A DNA stretch of 64,000 nt, taken from positions 8,928,001-8,992,000 of the forward strand of contig AP026545.1 of assembly GCA_026075535.2 (NCBI GenBank), given 5' to 3'. This DNA comes from Tricholoma matsutake (lineage: Eukaryota; Basidiomycota; Agaricomycetes; Agaricales; Tricholomataceae). The position numbers and the translations under genes were made by a program. Within the stretch, counting starts at the first letter, position 1, and every line of letters starts with the position of its first letter. Positions 1-10,332 of the stretch are shown piece by piece. A model generated the notes under the pieces. The model was not told the DNA's origin and did no database searches. It saw only the letters and a list, made by a program, of their open reading frames with translations.

Positions 1-1
1 C

Positions 2-450
2 ACCCATGATGAGGCTGACACATGTGCATTTGTCGAAACCATGGAAGAGGAGACAAACCCAGCAAAAGACAATCTCCTCACTTCAAAACTCCAACAGGCC
101 CATTTTGCAAACAAGGACTGCCTACCAGAACCTGCATACCAGGTAGGAGACAAGGTCATGCTTGCAACAGCACACTGATGGAGAGATTACATGTGAGCTA
201 AGGATGGATGGGTAGCAAAGTTCCTGCCTAGATTCAATGGACCATATGAAATCCTCCAAAGCTTCCCTGAATCGTCTGCTTACAAATTAGAACTACCCCC
301 AACTTCAAAAGCACACCCTACATTCCACGTCACACAATTGTAGACCCACATCCCAAATGGTGACACCCTCTTCCTGGGCCACACTCACATACCACCTAAA
401 CCTCAAATCACTATTAGATTTAGATTTAACAGATATACTATATTCCATTT
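2..450 (+). pseudogene. Ty3/gypsy integrase C-terminal remnant
   Basis: Reading frame 2 gives continuous protein-like sequence broken by three in-frame stops at 176, 194 and 341. The motifs YQVGDKVMLAT, then KFLPRFNGPYEIL, then HPTFHVTQL match the region after the catalytic core of fungal Ty3/gypsy integrases, where the protein contacts DNA before the LTR. The catalytic D,D,E part lies outside the window and no chromodomain is visible. This is the decayed 3' end of a plus-strand gypsy pol unrelated to the better preserved copy at 23-29 kb. The family call is from motif recognition. Confidence 0.75.
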
Positions 451-934
451 ATGGTAAGTCACATGACTCTCCCAATGTCATTTCTGAATCATCTTGCTCC
501 ATTTTTCGAGGAGAGTTCAGCAAGCATGATGGTTCCTGGATGTCACATTTATTTGTATCTGTTTGTCTTCTTTGAAACAACTATGTATTATCATCCTATA
601 CCCAAGATTTGGGTACCATTGTGCTTGGTTTTTTGATGAGAATCCAATCATGATAGTGCTTTGTATTTGTTTGTTTGTTTATTTTTTGAGGTCAGTATAT
701 TTGATTCAGAATATACATGTATGTACCATCAATCTGCTTCATATTTCAAGGCAATTCTGGTGGTATTATTTGTGACTATTTGTTTGTTATTGTTTGTATA
801 CTCATGTAATAATTTGGCTGGAATTTTTACCAAGTCACAAAAACCTGCCGCTCAAGAAACCGATCAGAATGGTATATAACATCACTATATTCCATTTATG
901 GTAAGTCACATGACTCTCCCAATATCATTTTTGA
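437..934. repeat. Paired direct repeats with a second local duplication
   Basis: A segment of about 51 bp at 437-487 recurs at 884-934 with two or three differences; both begin ACTATATTCCATTTATGG. A second pair, about 39 bp, lies at 851-889 and 941-979 and ends CATCACTATA. The interval 490-850 is AT-rich and holds no supported gene. Confidence 0.6.
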
Positions 935-1094
935 ACTCAGCTCAAAAAAACTGGTTAGAATGATGTATGACATCACTATAAATTTTTGACTTCCATGGGT
1001 AGGAAAGTCAGTAATTTTTGCTGAAAGTTACTGACCATGGGGAAAACAGACATGGAAAAATGGTCACTCTGAATTTTTCATTGATTCTGGGTTT

Positions 1095-1248
1095 GAAGAA
1101 TGAATCTTAACTTTGTTAAAGACTCATAACATTGAAAATAAGGAACAATCATAGAAAATGAAGAATAGAAGGAAATGAAGTGAGGAAAAATATAGGACAA
1201 ACGTAAAAAATAGGAGAAACACATGGGGCACCCCCTAGTCCCCTTACA
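1095..1248 (-). repeat. Truncated gypsy LTR fragment
   Basis: This stretch matches the last ~120 bp of the two LTRs at 23149-23574 and 28643-29068, including the AGAAGGAAATGA tract and the end CCCCTTACA at 1248. The start of the LTR is missing. The orientation is the same as that of the complete minus-strand chromovirus. No flanking duplication could be tested because one end is lost. Confidence 0.75.
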
Positions 1249-1675
1249 AGGTTGAGGAAGCGGGGTACCCACAAAGTAAGCACACAAAATGCCCCCGATG
1301 CCACCACCTGCCATTAACCACCCCACCACCTCTCAAAACAGGAAATGAGGACAAAAAAAAACACCAAGAATGGAAGCCAACAACAGGGATGGGTATGACC
1401 ATGACCATGAGGGGACACGCCAGGACAAAGGGGGGACACCGCACCGCCACAGCGGGAGAGGGGTAGGCAAAATGTGTGCATGCATGTGCCACACCTGCTG
1501 CATCGCTATCCAGTGAGGTGGCGACCTTTTTTACATTTAGTAGGTGCCCCCCTCTGCAATAGGGGGGCTTTTCTTATTTTTTGTGCACCATCGCTCATTT
1601 CGAGCAATGTTGAATTTTTTTTTTCATTGTATATCATTTGTAAATAGGTAATAAATAACATAAGAAATAACACTG
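1249..1675. repeat. Palindrome-rich filler resembling the interior of element B
   Basis: No gene is supported here. G/C-runs such as GCCCCCCTCTGCAATAGGGG and the GTACCCACAAAGTAAGC stretch loosely resemble 9060-9600 inside element B. It may be the inner part of the same element type, of which only the right end survives at 1676-2016. Confidence 0.3.
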
Positions 1676-2016
1676 CCCCTGTGGTGGAGTGGTATAATTG
1701 TCTTTAGTAATTTGTTTGTAACCTGAGGTCATGGGTTCAAATCCTGTGTTAGCTGTAATCTTTTGTGTGGACTTTGTCAAAATTTACAAGTCCACACCTG
1801 GCTCGGACTGATCTTGGACTGCTAGGACTTTACTTGGAAATTGACTGTGAATTCACTCGGAACAAGCAGCTGCTTGGACTATTTGACTAGTCCGAGCATT
1901 CCATGCAGACAACTCAGACTGAGGTTGGACTTTGCTAGGATTCCATGCAGAGTCCTAGCATTCCACTTGGACAGCTTGGACTCCAAATGGACTAGGTGGG
2001 GGAGTGTAAATTACAG
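1676..2016 (+). repeat. tRNA-headed repeat unit ending in TTTACACTCCCCCACCT (right end of element family B/C)
   Basis: The unit starts with a tRNA-like head. An A-box-like TGGTGGAGTGGTA lies at 1684-1696 and a B-box-like GGGTTCAAATCC at 1733-1744. The acceptor arms do not pair, so it is not a functional tRNA. A body rich in GGACT/GAGTCC words follows (1790-1995). It ends with AGGTGGGGGAGTGTAAA at 1994-2010, the inverted form of the terminus shared by elements B (7866-10087) and C (41666-43302). It looks like half of such an element, or a solo SINE-like unit. Confidence 0.6.
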
Positions 2017-2653
2017 GCAGAATGCAGCAAATATCAGAAGCACAAATACTGTTGACAGATTGGCCACAATGTCAATGAACCAGCTATATAACCATCAGCC
2101 ATATGTATGTACAATACCCGACTAAACACTTGAGTAACTGTAACTTACAAAGCTTCACTCTTCTTGGTCCTATTTCCCTTCTTGGCTGTGTCCTTACCCT
2201 TGGCTTTCTTCCTTCCTCCTAACATCTTTCCATCACCAGCCAGATCATCTAAAAGAACCTTCAAATTGTCAAATGTAGGCTTCTTTGAACTCCAAACATC
2301 ATCACTGGAAGAAGCATCTGAGTCACCATGCAGCCACTTTTGAATTGAAGAACCATTGGGCACTCATGCAAAGGTGGTATTGTAGTATCAGAAATAATTT
2401 GATGTGGAGACAAATACTTCAATGAAGTCATCATTGCTAGGCACCTTCTGAGTCCAGGTACCAGCCAAAGCCATGAGAGTGATCTGTCATATGGAATCAT
2501 GAACAGCCTCATATTTTGGATAGGCTAGCTGTATATCTCATTTGCTTCAGTCAAGAAGTCCAAGAGCAATCTTGAGAGTTGTAGCAATGGTTGCTTGGAT
2601 TGAGTCTGGAGCAAAGAAAGTGTGTGTATTGAGAGCCACTCCTGATGCACTTG

Positions 2654-4150
2654 TAGGGTGTAGCATGGGTCACACTGGGTAAAATTTAACACACCGCACC
2701 CACACCTGTCAACACCGCACCCATTCTAACACCACAACCGTGGTGACAGGTTTAACCCACGGTCTGTCATAAAACACTGCAGGTGTGACACTGTGTATAT
2801 ACACCATGGTTTTGACTACATTTTTGCCTCATATTTAGACATTCTACACTGTTGAACATCCTGCATTTGTATTATATAACCCCTTTACTAACTTAACTAC
2901 ACCTTGTATACAATACTTAAGTCACAGACAATAAATCTTTGTACAGAGGGTCTTATATTTAATTATTTTTGAAAAAAAAGACACCTCTGCCACTCGAGAA
3001 GAGCGATGGAGGCAGAAATGAAATGAGAAAAGAAAAGGAAAGAAAAACTCACCTATGGCCCAAGAGATGTTGATGTCTCTTGGGCCTTTTTTTTGGTTTT
3101 GCCTCATCTCCATCCTCATCATTGTTGTTGCCCATGTCATTGTTGTCCATCCCCTTCTCCATCCCTGTCCCTTGGCATTGTTGTTCCATCTTGTTGTTGT
3201 TGTTGTCATTCGTCCCTCACATCCCTGTCTCATGTTTGTTGTTCATTGTTTGTCCCACTCATCATTCTCTCCCTGTTGTCCTTGCTGTTGCCCACTTACT
3301 CATGCTGCAAGCAGGGCTCATAGCAGTGGTAGTAGATGGTGGGTTGTGGGTTGTTGTGATGTAACATAAGTGGAACCTATAATAAATGAAGAACCAAGTT
3401 AGTTAAAAGAAAAATAAAATAAAATAAGAAATGAACAAGAAAAAACTTACCTGGGGCCCAAACGACAATAGATGTTGTTTGGGCCCATTTTGTGTGTGAT
3501 GTGGCCAACCCCTCCCTCTCCCTGTTGCCTTTGTTCCCTCTGTTCCCCTCACCTCCCATCATCCTCTGTGTGTCCATGTCATCATGTTGTTGTCCTGCCT
3601 GCTCCTTCTTCTCGTTATCCCCATCCCTGTCGCTCCCCATTTCCACCCCGCAAGCAGTTGCTCATGGTGGTGGTTAGGGGTGCTGTGGTGGCTGTGGTGG
3701 TGGTGGTGGTGGCTATCATCATTGTCATGGTAGTCACATCATTGTAAGTTAAACCTGTAAATAATGAAAATAAAGTTAGTTGAATAAAGAAGATATGAAC
3801 AAAAGAAAACTTACCTGGGGCCCAAATGATGACCAAAGTCATTTGGGCCCATTTCATTCACTTCATGTCACTGGTGTGGGCAGTAGTTTAGAACCAAAAA
3901 AAAAGTTAGTTGTGAAATAAGAATAAAATATACTTACAAATGATGATTTTGTCGTCGTTCTCATGATGGTTGATGGTTGATCAATATCTGGCATCTTCTT
4001 TGGCCGGTGACCTAAATACCCATTAATACCCATGACACCGCCAAAATGGGTATGGTATGCCACAGGTATGGCATTTCGGCAACCATACCCATACCTGTCA
4101 AACCTGCTGCCCAGTTACTGTGGGTTGACCTGCACCCGTGCTTTACCCTA
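2654..4150. mobile_element. Non-autonomous hAT-type element with TAGGG ends (family A)
   Basis: The element begins TAGGGTGTAGCATGGGTCAC and ends with an imperfect inverted copy, ...GCACCCGTGCTTTACCCTA. It is flanked by the perfect 8-bp duplication TGCACTTG at 2646-2653 and 4151-4158. TAGGG termini and 8-bp duplications are typical of hAT transposons. It carries no transposase. The interior is filled with minus-oriented hairpin-plus-intron modules. It sits inside a coding exon of the gene at 2145-4861. A second left end of this family is at 41326. Confidence 0.8.
3045..3945 (-). repeat. Array of hairpin/intron-like modules inside family A element
   Basis: Three hairpins lie at 3057-3086, 3454-3486 and 3818-3850; the last two read GGGCCCAAA...TTTGGGCCC. 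On the minus strand each is followed at once by a splice-donor-like sequence (GTGAGT, CAG|GTAAGT, CAG|GTAAGT). A T-rich tract with AACTAAC and an acceptor-like AG come 70-80 nt later, for example 3378-3451. A fourth donor-like GTAAGT lies near 3938 without a hairpin. The frame through the hairpin reads MGPNNIYCRLGP in one copy. The second palindrome, GCAAGCAG...CTC, lies between modules at about 3308 and 3650. Confidence 0.55.
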
Positions 4151-4871
4151 TGCACTTGATAGAAGAGAAGCTGATAAAGAAGGATTGGTGTGGAATTCTG
4201 AACCCGCCAATTGAACTGAACACTGTAAATTCTCCTATAACTAGTTAATAAATTGGTAGCCTGAAAATAAATTAACTCACCGCTAACAAAGTCAATTGAA
4301 ATTTTCCATCATCCCCCATAACCCAAGAAATAGAATCATCATCTTTTATGGCAACACTATATATCCCCTTGATTGACCATAAACCCTCTTCTTCAACAAA
4401 TATGTGACAATTGCTCTCTGAAGCTTGAATTAGTAATAAAATATGAATTGGAATAAAATAGTACTTTGAACAGGAGAATAGCACCCAGACAACTTCTCCA
4501 AAGCTGGGGCAATTGAATTGACAACAGGTGTGTTCATTGAAAATGCAGATGAAGACTTATCACAAGTTGTGTGGAGTATAACCCATCCTTGAATTGGCAC
4601 ACAATGTCCAATGGCATCATCAACATCCATGTCATCTGCATCACAAATGATGAGGTTGTAACTTTATTTGATAAATATGAGCTTATCCTTGTCAGCCATA
4701 TTGAATACATTACCAACAGCCTTGCCACAAGAAATTCCACCAGTAATATGAGATGCACCCTGAGGGTCAGGCTCAGGGGATAAACTATGTGGAAGTTGAC
4801 CACCTGAGAGAGATGTATGCTGGGATGATGTAGTGCTGTGTGAAGTAGATTGCTGAGTCACTTTACCAAGC

Positions 4872-5626
4872 TAGTGTTTTAATGTTAGGTTAGGTTCAAT
4901 TTTTTGACCCTTTGATGGGTTAACCATAACCATAACTGATCTAGGACTGACCCATATAGTGGGTAGACCCAACTGGACCGACTAAGACCGGTCTTTTTCA
5001 GTTAATAGACTGAAAAAAGACTGGTTAAAACTAGTTCTTTGTAGTAGAATTTGTTATACCTATATGTTCTATGTATATCTCTGTAACTATTACCCGGACC
5101 CTTTAACCGTTAACCATACATGTAGATCTTGTAATTACCCGGCGTTTGATTCAACTTTTAAGAAATTTCATTAAGATCTGACCGAGATACAATTAAAACA
5201 AAAGTACATGTTGTACATGGATTGGTTATAGTCGTACTTTGTGGTATGTAGTTACAACTTGTCATGGCTATTAAATGAATCAAATTTTCATGGTACAGAT
5301 GTTTATGTGTGTTAATATTATGCCTTGGATAACATCCAAGGGTACCCAATATTTTTGTAACACAAGTTATAAGCAGTACAATCATGGTTACTCAAATCAC
5401 AACAAAATAGTGGAAACAAAATGTATTTGGTCATAGCTTTCTCAGATCTTAACCGATTTAAACTGGTCTTTTTGTGGTTAACAATGTTTTTTAAATATGA
5501 AAGACCTTAACCTTAACCACTATAGACCAGCCCTTAACCATAACTGCTGGTCCAGTTAATATCAGTCCAGTTATGGTTCGGTTATGGTCTTTTTTTGGTC
5601 CTATAGACCTAACCTTTTAAACACTA
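4872..5626. mobile_element. Short hAT-like element with TAGTGTT ends
   Basis: The left end TAGTGTTTTAATGTTAGG and right end CCTAACCTTTTAAACACTA are inverted. The interior repeats AACCGGTCTTTTT-type words on both strands, as in hAT #1 and #2. No matching 8-bp duplication was found (flanks TACCAAGC and CTTGGACC), so the insertion is old or rearranged. There is no coding sequence. Confidence 0.5.
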
Positions 5627-5673
5627 CTTGGACCTGAGTCTGGGCTGGACTGTCATTCATGCTTCCTAGTTGC

Positions 5674-5971
5674 TGTAAGGGGACAACCCCTAGGTAATAT
5701 ACCTGTCCCCCTCCTATGCCTATATCTTTCTACTTCATATTCATTGACTCATCATCTTATTCATTACATTATATTAAACCTTCATGATACCCATTAGAGT
5801 ATTGGTGTTTACAGTTGTTTGTTCTGTCGGTAATGTTGGATGAACTGAGAGAAGTAGTCTCTCAGTTCATTATTATAGGAAATCTCCCCTGCTTCCACCC
5901 CTTGGCCATGCCTTGACCTTTCCATTCACTAAATGAGTAGTCTCTAGTTCCAGCAGGGTCTTTCCCTTACA
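5674..5971 (+). mobile_element. Solo LTR
   Basis: This 298-bp unit begins TGTAAGGGGACAACC and ends TTTCCCTTACA, with the same TGTAAGGG...CCCTTACA termini as the chromovirus LTRs at 23 and 28.6 kb. It is flanked by the perfect 5-bp duplication GTTGC (5669-5673 and 5972-5976). It has a different body from those LTRs and so represents another family. A strong hairpin, TGAACTGAGAGA with its inverse TCTCTCAGTTCA, lies near 5851-5879. Confidence 0.85.
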
Positions 5972-6000
5972 GTTGCCTGATGGGGTGTGGCATCACGGTC

Positions 6001-6404
6001 CAAGGGGGGGCCATGATTCAGAAAAAGACCCAAGGTCAATTTTGGGGTTAAATGGGGGTGGGAAATTGATATTCTAAGGTCCAAGGGTATTCCAGGCAGT
6101 TGTTGCTGCTATAGAGGCCATTCGAGTCTGACTTTTGAAATTTCCTTAATTAGATAGTATTCTTACTATATAAGGCAAGTCACATGATAGTTAGTCCAAG
6201 GGCAGTTTGACATATTTTTTTTCAAAAGATGCAGATTCATTGAAAAAAAATGAAGGAAAAAATTTTTCTCATGGGAACAAAAATCATCAAATATCTCCAC
6301 AACCCTGAACTGGATTACTCTCAAACCTCAAAAAATCAAACTCCCACCCCCATTTAACCCCAAAATCGACCTTGGGTCTTTTTTTTTGAATCCTGGCCCC
6401 CTTG
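6001..6404. mobile_element. MITE with about 65-bp terminal inverted repeats
   Basis: The left arm (CAAGGGG..GCCATGATTCA, then GACCCAAGGTCAATTTTGGG) and the right arm near 6340-6404 are inverted copies. The flanks are TCACGGTC (5993-6000) and TCACTGTC (6405-6412), an 8-bp duplication with one mismatch. There is no coding capacity. The TSD length points to a hAT-type parent, but no transposase confirms it. Confidence 0.75.
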
Positions 6405-6665
6405 TCACTGTCAGCAATTCTTGACTTGCGGGATGTCTGAGACTTGTCTTGGTCAACTATGGTGCACAAGGCCTAGTCACTGCTACTTTTGTACAGTGGC
6501 CAAATTGGTTGGCCAACAACATATATATTTGGTGTTCCACCAAAACCCTGCTAGGAAATCAGCTTGAAATCAGCTCGAAATAAGTTTCTAATAACTGTGC
6601 CATAGTAAATAACTGTAAATCTAATATAGTGATACTCGATGGGTGCAGTTGGGCTTTCTCTGACT

Positions 6666-6966
6666 ATGGCTCACCGGTGCATTATTCTTCCAAAATTTCA
6701 CTGTGAGTTGAACTTTATCAAGTTCTTCTGGGGAGCAGTCAAACGATAGCTTTGGGAGAATTGTGATTACACTTTCGTGACCCTCCAAGAGAATCTTCCA
6801 ACAGCACTCACATCAGTGGGCATAGAAACTATATGGAAGTGGGAGCATCGTATGATCAGATGGATGGATGCATATTGTTCAGGTCTTTCAGCAAAGGATG
6901 CCCAGTTTCAGGTCAAACACTTCAGCTCAAGGGCATATACTTCGCACAGACATGTGCCGGAGACCC
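6666..6966 (+). pseudogene. Mariner-type transposase, C-terminal fragment (continues at 14148-14168)
   Basis: The frame contains LPKFHCELNFIKFFWG, where an E (here read as K) after NFI is the third catalytic acid of this mariner-like family, then ENCDYTF, WEHRMIRWMDAY and SAKDAQFQVK. An in-frame TAG follows the AVKR motif. The last codons lie beyond the nested element: joining 6966 to 14148 at the TA target gives VPETLARMFDQ and a stop at 14166-14168. The family match is from recognition of Agaricomycete copies. The mutated catalytic residue and missing N-terminal two-thirds make it inactive. Confidence 0.75.
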
Positions 6967-8081
6967 TATGGTGCACAACACCTAAACACCGCCACTTTTG
7001 AACAGTGGCCAAATTGGTTGTGGAAATTTTTTATTCCAAAACTCTTCTGAAAACAGCTCTGAGTGGCTCTGATGTGAACTTCCAATACACTAAAAATGCC
7101 ACTGGTTTGATAGTATATTAGTTGGAGCTAGGAACAATGATCCAACCGGTAGTCTGTAGAATTGAAAATTGCATCCTTGCATTCCATGAAAAGACTATGA
7201 AAAAGTACAAGAAAGAAGCTGCAGCACATGCTCGATGAGGATGGCTCCTTCAACAAGAATTATGTTCAGAATTCAATGAGCTGGACTTCGAAGACATTCA
7301 GAATGACACACTGGCATATACTTCTCTAAATTCAGACAAAGAATGTGATTGGGATGGAACTGTCAATCATTACCTGTCTTCAGATAGTGACCTGCATGTA
7401 CTGATTCAGAGGCTGATGACAAGGATGACTCTGAGGGGACAGAATACAGCCTGGTGGAAAGTTTGCAGAAGACACTGGAGGCAGAATTGGAGAGCCTGAG
7501 GAAGCCAACACCATATGAGGCCATCAAACGAGACCTCAGCACCAAGGATTGGAAAAAAGTGGAGCAGAACCAAGGGTTTGGTTACTAGTGTTTAGGGGTC
7601 CGGTTCGGTCCAAATCGATGCCCAGATTAGATGGACCGCAACCGAACCGAATAGGACCAGTCCTATTCGGTTTGGTTGACTCCAAAAGACCAGTTTTAAC
7701 CAGTCTTCAGGCTGTTTTTATGAGTCTAACTAAATTATAATATATCGTAGATAAAATTAATTATATTTACACCCTGAAAGCAGTTGCTCACAGCAGTGTT
7801 GCTAAAAGACTGAAAGAAAACAAAGAAGAACAAGATAATAATAAAATAGCACCATCTCACATTTGGAGGTCTTTACACTCCCCCACCTTTCCCATCGGAC
7901 TCCAACTGGAGTCCGACTGGACTGACCGGAGTCCACCAGGACTGTTCACCAGCCAACTGCCTGCAAAGTTGCCAGTCCAGTCCCAGTCCAGTCCGACTGG
8001 ACTCCGAGTGGAATCCACTCAAACACTGGATTCCACTCGGACTGGTCCAGTGGAGTCCAGTTGGAGTCCGGTTGGAGTCCA

Positions 8082-8212
8082 GTCGGAGTCCAGTCAGATT
8101 CCGAGTGGAGTCCAGTCAGATTCCGAGTGGAGTCCAGTCAGATTCCGAGTGGAGTCCAGTCAGATTCCGAGTGGAGTCCAGTCAGATTCCGAGTGGAGTC
8201 CAGTCAGATTCT
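8082..8212. repeat. 22-bp tandem repeat, about 6 copies
   Basis: The unit GAGTGGAGTCCAGTCAGATT plus CC repeats almost perfectly. It is subterminal in element B, like the transposase-binding repeats of some hAT and other DNA transposons. The binding role is inference. Confidence 0.85.
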
Positions 8213-8232
8213 GCTGAAAAAGTGTGTAAGAA

Positions 8233-8312
8233 AAGGAATCAAACCCAGATCTCTGTAGGTTGCTTATGTAATCAATCATGATGCACAATATAACCATTAC
8301 ACCACAGTACCT
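8233..8312 (-). other. tRNA-like head (Pol III promoter-like), minus
   Basis: On the minus strand an A-box-like TGTGGTGTAATGGTTA (8291-8306) precedes a B-box-like GGGTTTGATTCC (8235-8246), about 57 nt apart start to start. The arms do not form a proper acceptor stem, so this is tRNA-derived rather than a tRNA gene. Transcription would run left through the tandem repeats to the element end. Confidence 0.55.
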
Positions 8313-8549
8313 TGTGTGAGGCATCATCTACTTGCATTAGGTACCGTGGTGTGGCTGTGTATGACAAAGCATATTGCCGCGTCATCAAATGTGCCAGCTC
8401 ATCACTCACCACCACCACCACCACCACCGTCGACACCGCCTCCTTCCCTCCTCTCTCTACCACCACCACCACTGCATGGACACCCACTGCCACCACTCCC
8501 ACGCCCAATCCGCCATCACCACCACCCGCAAACGAGCCGAATGGATGGA

Positions 8550-8830
8550 ATGCGGCCCCAAATGATGCAGATTGCGTTGTTTGGGCCCTACATAAGTTTT
8601 TTTTCGTTTGCTTTTTGTTTTTATAAACTAACTAACCTGTTTTTTTTAGTTTTCTAGGTTATAATCTACTGGCAATGACGCCACCACTCACAAATGAGCC
8701 AATGCGAGCCCAAACGATGCAGATCGCATCGTTTGGGCCCTACATAAGTTTTTTTCATTTGGTTTTTGTTTTTATAAACTAACTAACTCGTTGTTTTAGT
8801 TTTCTAGGTTATAATCTACTAGTAACAACA
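8550..8830 (+). repeat. Two plus-strand hairpin/intron modules in element B
   Basis: Hairpins at 8554-8588 and 8707-8740 are each followed by CTACATAAGTTTTTTT, a T-rich tract with AAACTAACTAAC, and TTTTCTAGGTTATAATCTA. Donors read ATAAGT where sister modules in element C have GTAAGG or GTGAGT, so they are probably decayed. The frame through the first hairpin reads PNDADCVVWAL. Confidence 0.55.
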
Positions 8831-8859
8831 CCACCACCCGCAAACGAGCCAACACACCC

Positions 8860-9610
8860 ACCCCACACCTATGAGCCCCTGCTCGTAGGGTGGATCGTGA
8901 GTGTGTGCAGTTGACGACAACGATGACGACGCCGCCTACCAGCACCAGGACCCAGAATGACCCAGACCCAACGACACCCATGCCAGCCCCCTCCTCCCCA
9001 TCCAAACGGGATGTGAGGGTGTCGATAAAGGATAGGAGATGGCAGAGGGGTACTGGGAGACCTGCGGAGCAGGATACCCACCTGGTAAGCACCCACCTAC
9101 CCCCTCCCTCGCATGCCACATCACTGACCATTCCCCCCAACCCCTCCAAACTAGGAGACCCACAAAACTGACAACACACCCACCCCACGCCGACGAGCAC
9201 CTGCTCGTCAGGTGGATGGTGGGTACACCAGGGTTACGACAATCACGGCACCCATCCCCACACCTACGAGCCTCTGCTCGTAGGGTGGATGATGGGTGTG
9301 GCTTGCTATGGCGACAGACGCGTGCAAGGAGGGATGGGCGATGACACCCACCCCAGACCGCATCCCCCAACCCCCCCTCCCCCGCATTTTGCATGGGGAG
9401 GTCTTTATTATTTTTAATTTATCTCTGCCCCCCCTCGCACCAAATGCAAGGGGTATATATATTGTAGTACTTACAAATCCCCCCCTTGTGCCGAACGCGA
9501 GGGGTTTACTCTTTTATGTACATAGTAATAATCCCCCCCCTCTCACAAGATGCGAGAGGGGTTTTTTTTTGTTTATTATTATATTATACCCACTCCCTTG
9601 TGTCCTACAC
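8860..9610. repeat. Palindrome-rich centre of element B
   Basis: ACGAGC...GCTCGT hairpins recur (about 8870, 9195, 9267). They are followed by several GGGGG/CCCCC pairs at 9380-9600 built around GCGAGGGG-type words. Six-frame readings are low complexity; I support no gene. Confidence 0.4.
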
Positions 9611-9716
9611 GAGGGATGTGGCTAATTAAAATTTTTTGATCTTAATTGTTTGAAAAATGCCTCCTCGAAGAATATGAAAAGTTGAGTCATAAGTAAACCT
9701 TATATTGAACCCCAAT

Positions 9717-9805
9717 AAATCTCCTGTGGCTCAAGTGGTTGAAATTTATTTTGTGGGTACTTTATGAAATTCACCAACTCCGAAGTCCTTTGAGCTCATA
9801 TCTAA
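9717..9805 (+). other. Degenerate tRNA-like head, plus
   Basis: CTCCTGTGGCTCAAGTGGTTG (split 9721-9741) resembles the A box of the better copy at 42913. A B-box-like segment near 9789-9802 is decayed. It faces right, towards the tandem repeats and the right end of element B. Confidence 0.4.
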
Positions 9806-9831
9806 TTGACTTATCATTTGGTTGAAATGCA

Positions 9832-10060
9832 TTCCACTTGGACTCCAGTTGGACTCCACTTGGACTCCAGTTGGACTCCACTTGGACTCCAGTTGGACTC
9901 CAGTTGGACTCCAGTTGGACTCCACTTGGACTCCAGTTGGACTCCAATGGGCAATTGAACTCTACATGACTTAGTGTAGTTCAATTGGACTCCACTCAGA
10001 CTCCACTCGGACTCCACTCGGACTCCAGTGGACTCCAGTCAGTCCAGTCAGAGTCCACTA
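9832..10060. repeat. GGACTCCA tandem repeats, right subterminal array of element B
   Basis: Units of about 22 bp (TTGGACTCCAGTTGGACTCC) repeat to 9945, are interrupted, then resume to 10060. They are the inverse of the left array, so both ends of the element carry the same word in mirror orientation. Confidence 0.75.
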
Positions 10061-10332
10061 GGACAGGTGGGCGACTGTAAAGTACTGCACATTTGTAGCG
10101 AGGGTGGGGGGTCGAGAGTGGTTGTTGTTTGTCATCTCCCCTCCATCATGTGTTGCCACTTCCCCTGTTCTCATTGACATCCATTTTCTGCTCCCTGTCG
10201 TTCATCTGCCCCAGTGTGCATTGTTGTTCATCATTGGCACCTCCATTACCCCCTACAAGCAGTGGCTCCTAAGTGGGTTGGTGGTGCTGTGACATGGTGT
10301 CAGCCATTGTCCCTGGCTGCCATTACTGTTGC

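Larger units (their letters stand above)
2145..4861 (-). pseudogene. Conserved gene of unknown function, split by a hAT-type element
   Basis: A minus-strand coding frame runs from 4861 to the TAA at 2145-2147. Two short introns fit exactly: 4418-4464 (47 nt) and 4235-4280 (46 nt); removing both keeps one frame. The frame also continues across the empty site once the insertion at 2654-4150 and one copy of its 8-bp duplication are removed. Recognisable stretches include DDAIGHCVPIQGWV and ALAGTWTQKVPSNDDFIEV, and the C-terminus is lysine-rich. At least five in-frame TGA and one TAA interrupt it; three TGA lie in a basic patch where CGA arginines are plausible. A possible N-terminus (ATG at about 5660) lies beyond the 4872-5626 insertion. 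I do not recognise a function. Confidence 0.6.
7866..10087. mobile_element. Palindromic tRNA-headed element B
   Basis: The ends are GAGGTCTTTACACTCCCCCA and, inverted, CAGTACTTTACAGTCGCCCA. The flanks CACATTTG (7858-7865 and 10088-10095) form an 8-bp duplication. The matching region of hAT #2 lacks the element and serves as an empty site. The order inward from each end is the terminus, tandem GAGTCC/GGACTC repeats, then a tRNA-like head facing outward. The centre holds hairpin/intron modules (8550-8830) and G/C-rich palindromes (8860-9600). There is no protein gene. It could be a DNA transposon with captured tRNA-like promoters, or an inverted SINE dimer mobilised in trans. Confidence 0.65.

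Noticed and set aside
8082..8212. CRISPR array
   Set aside because: Repeats are contiguous without unique spacers, in a eukaryotic transposon.
8233..8312. A genuine tRNA gene (also 1676, 9717, 41930, 42913)
   Set aside because: A and B boxes are present, but acceptor stems do not pair and anticodon arms are not convincing; called tRNA-like only.
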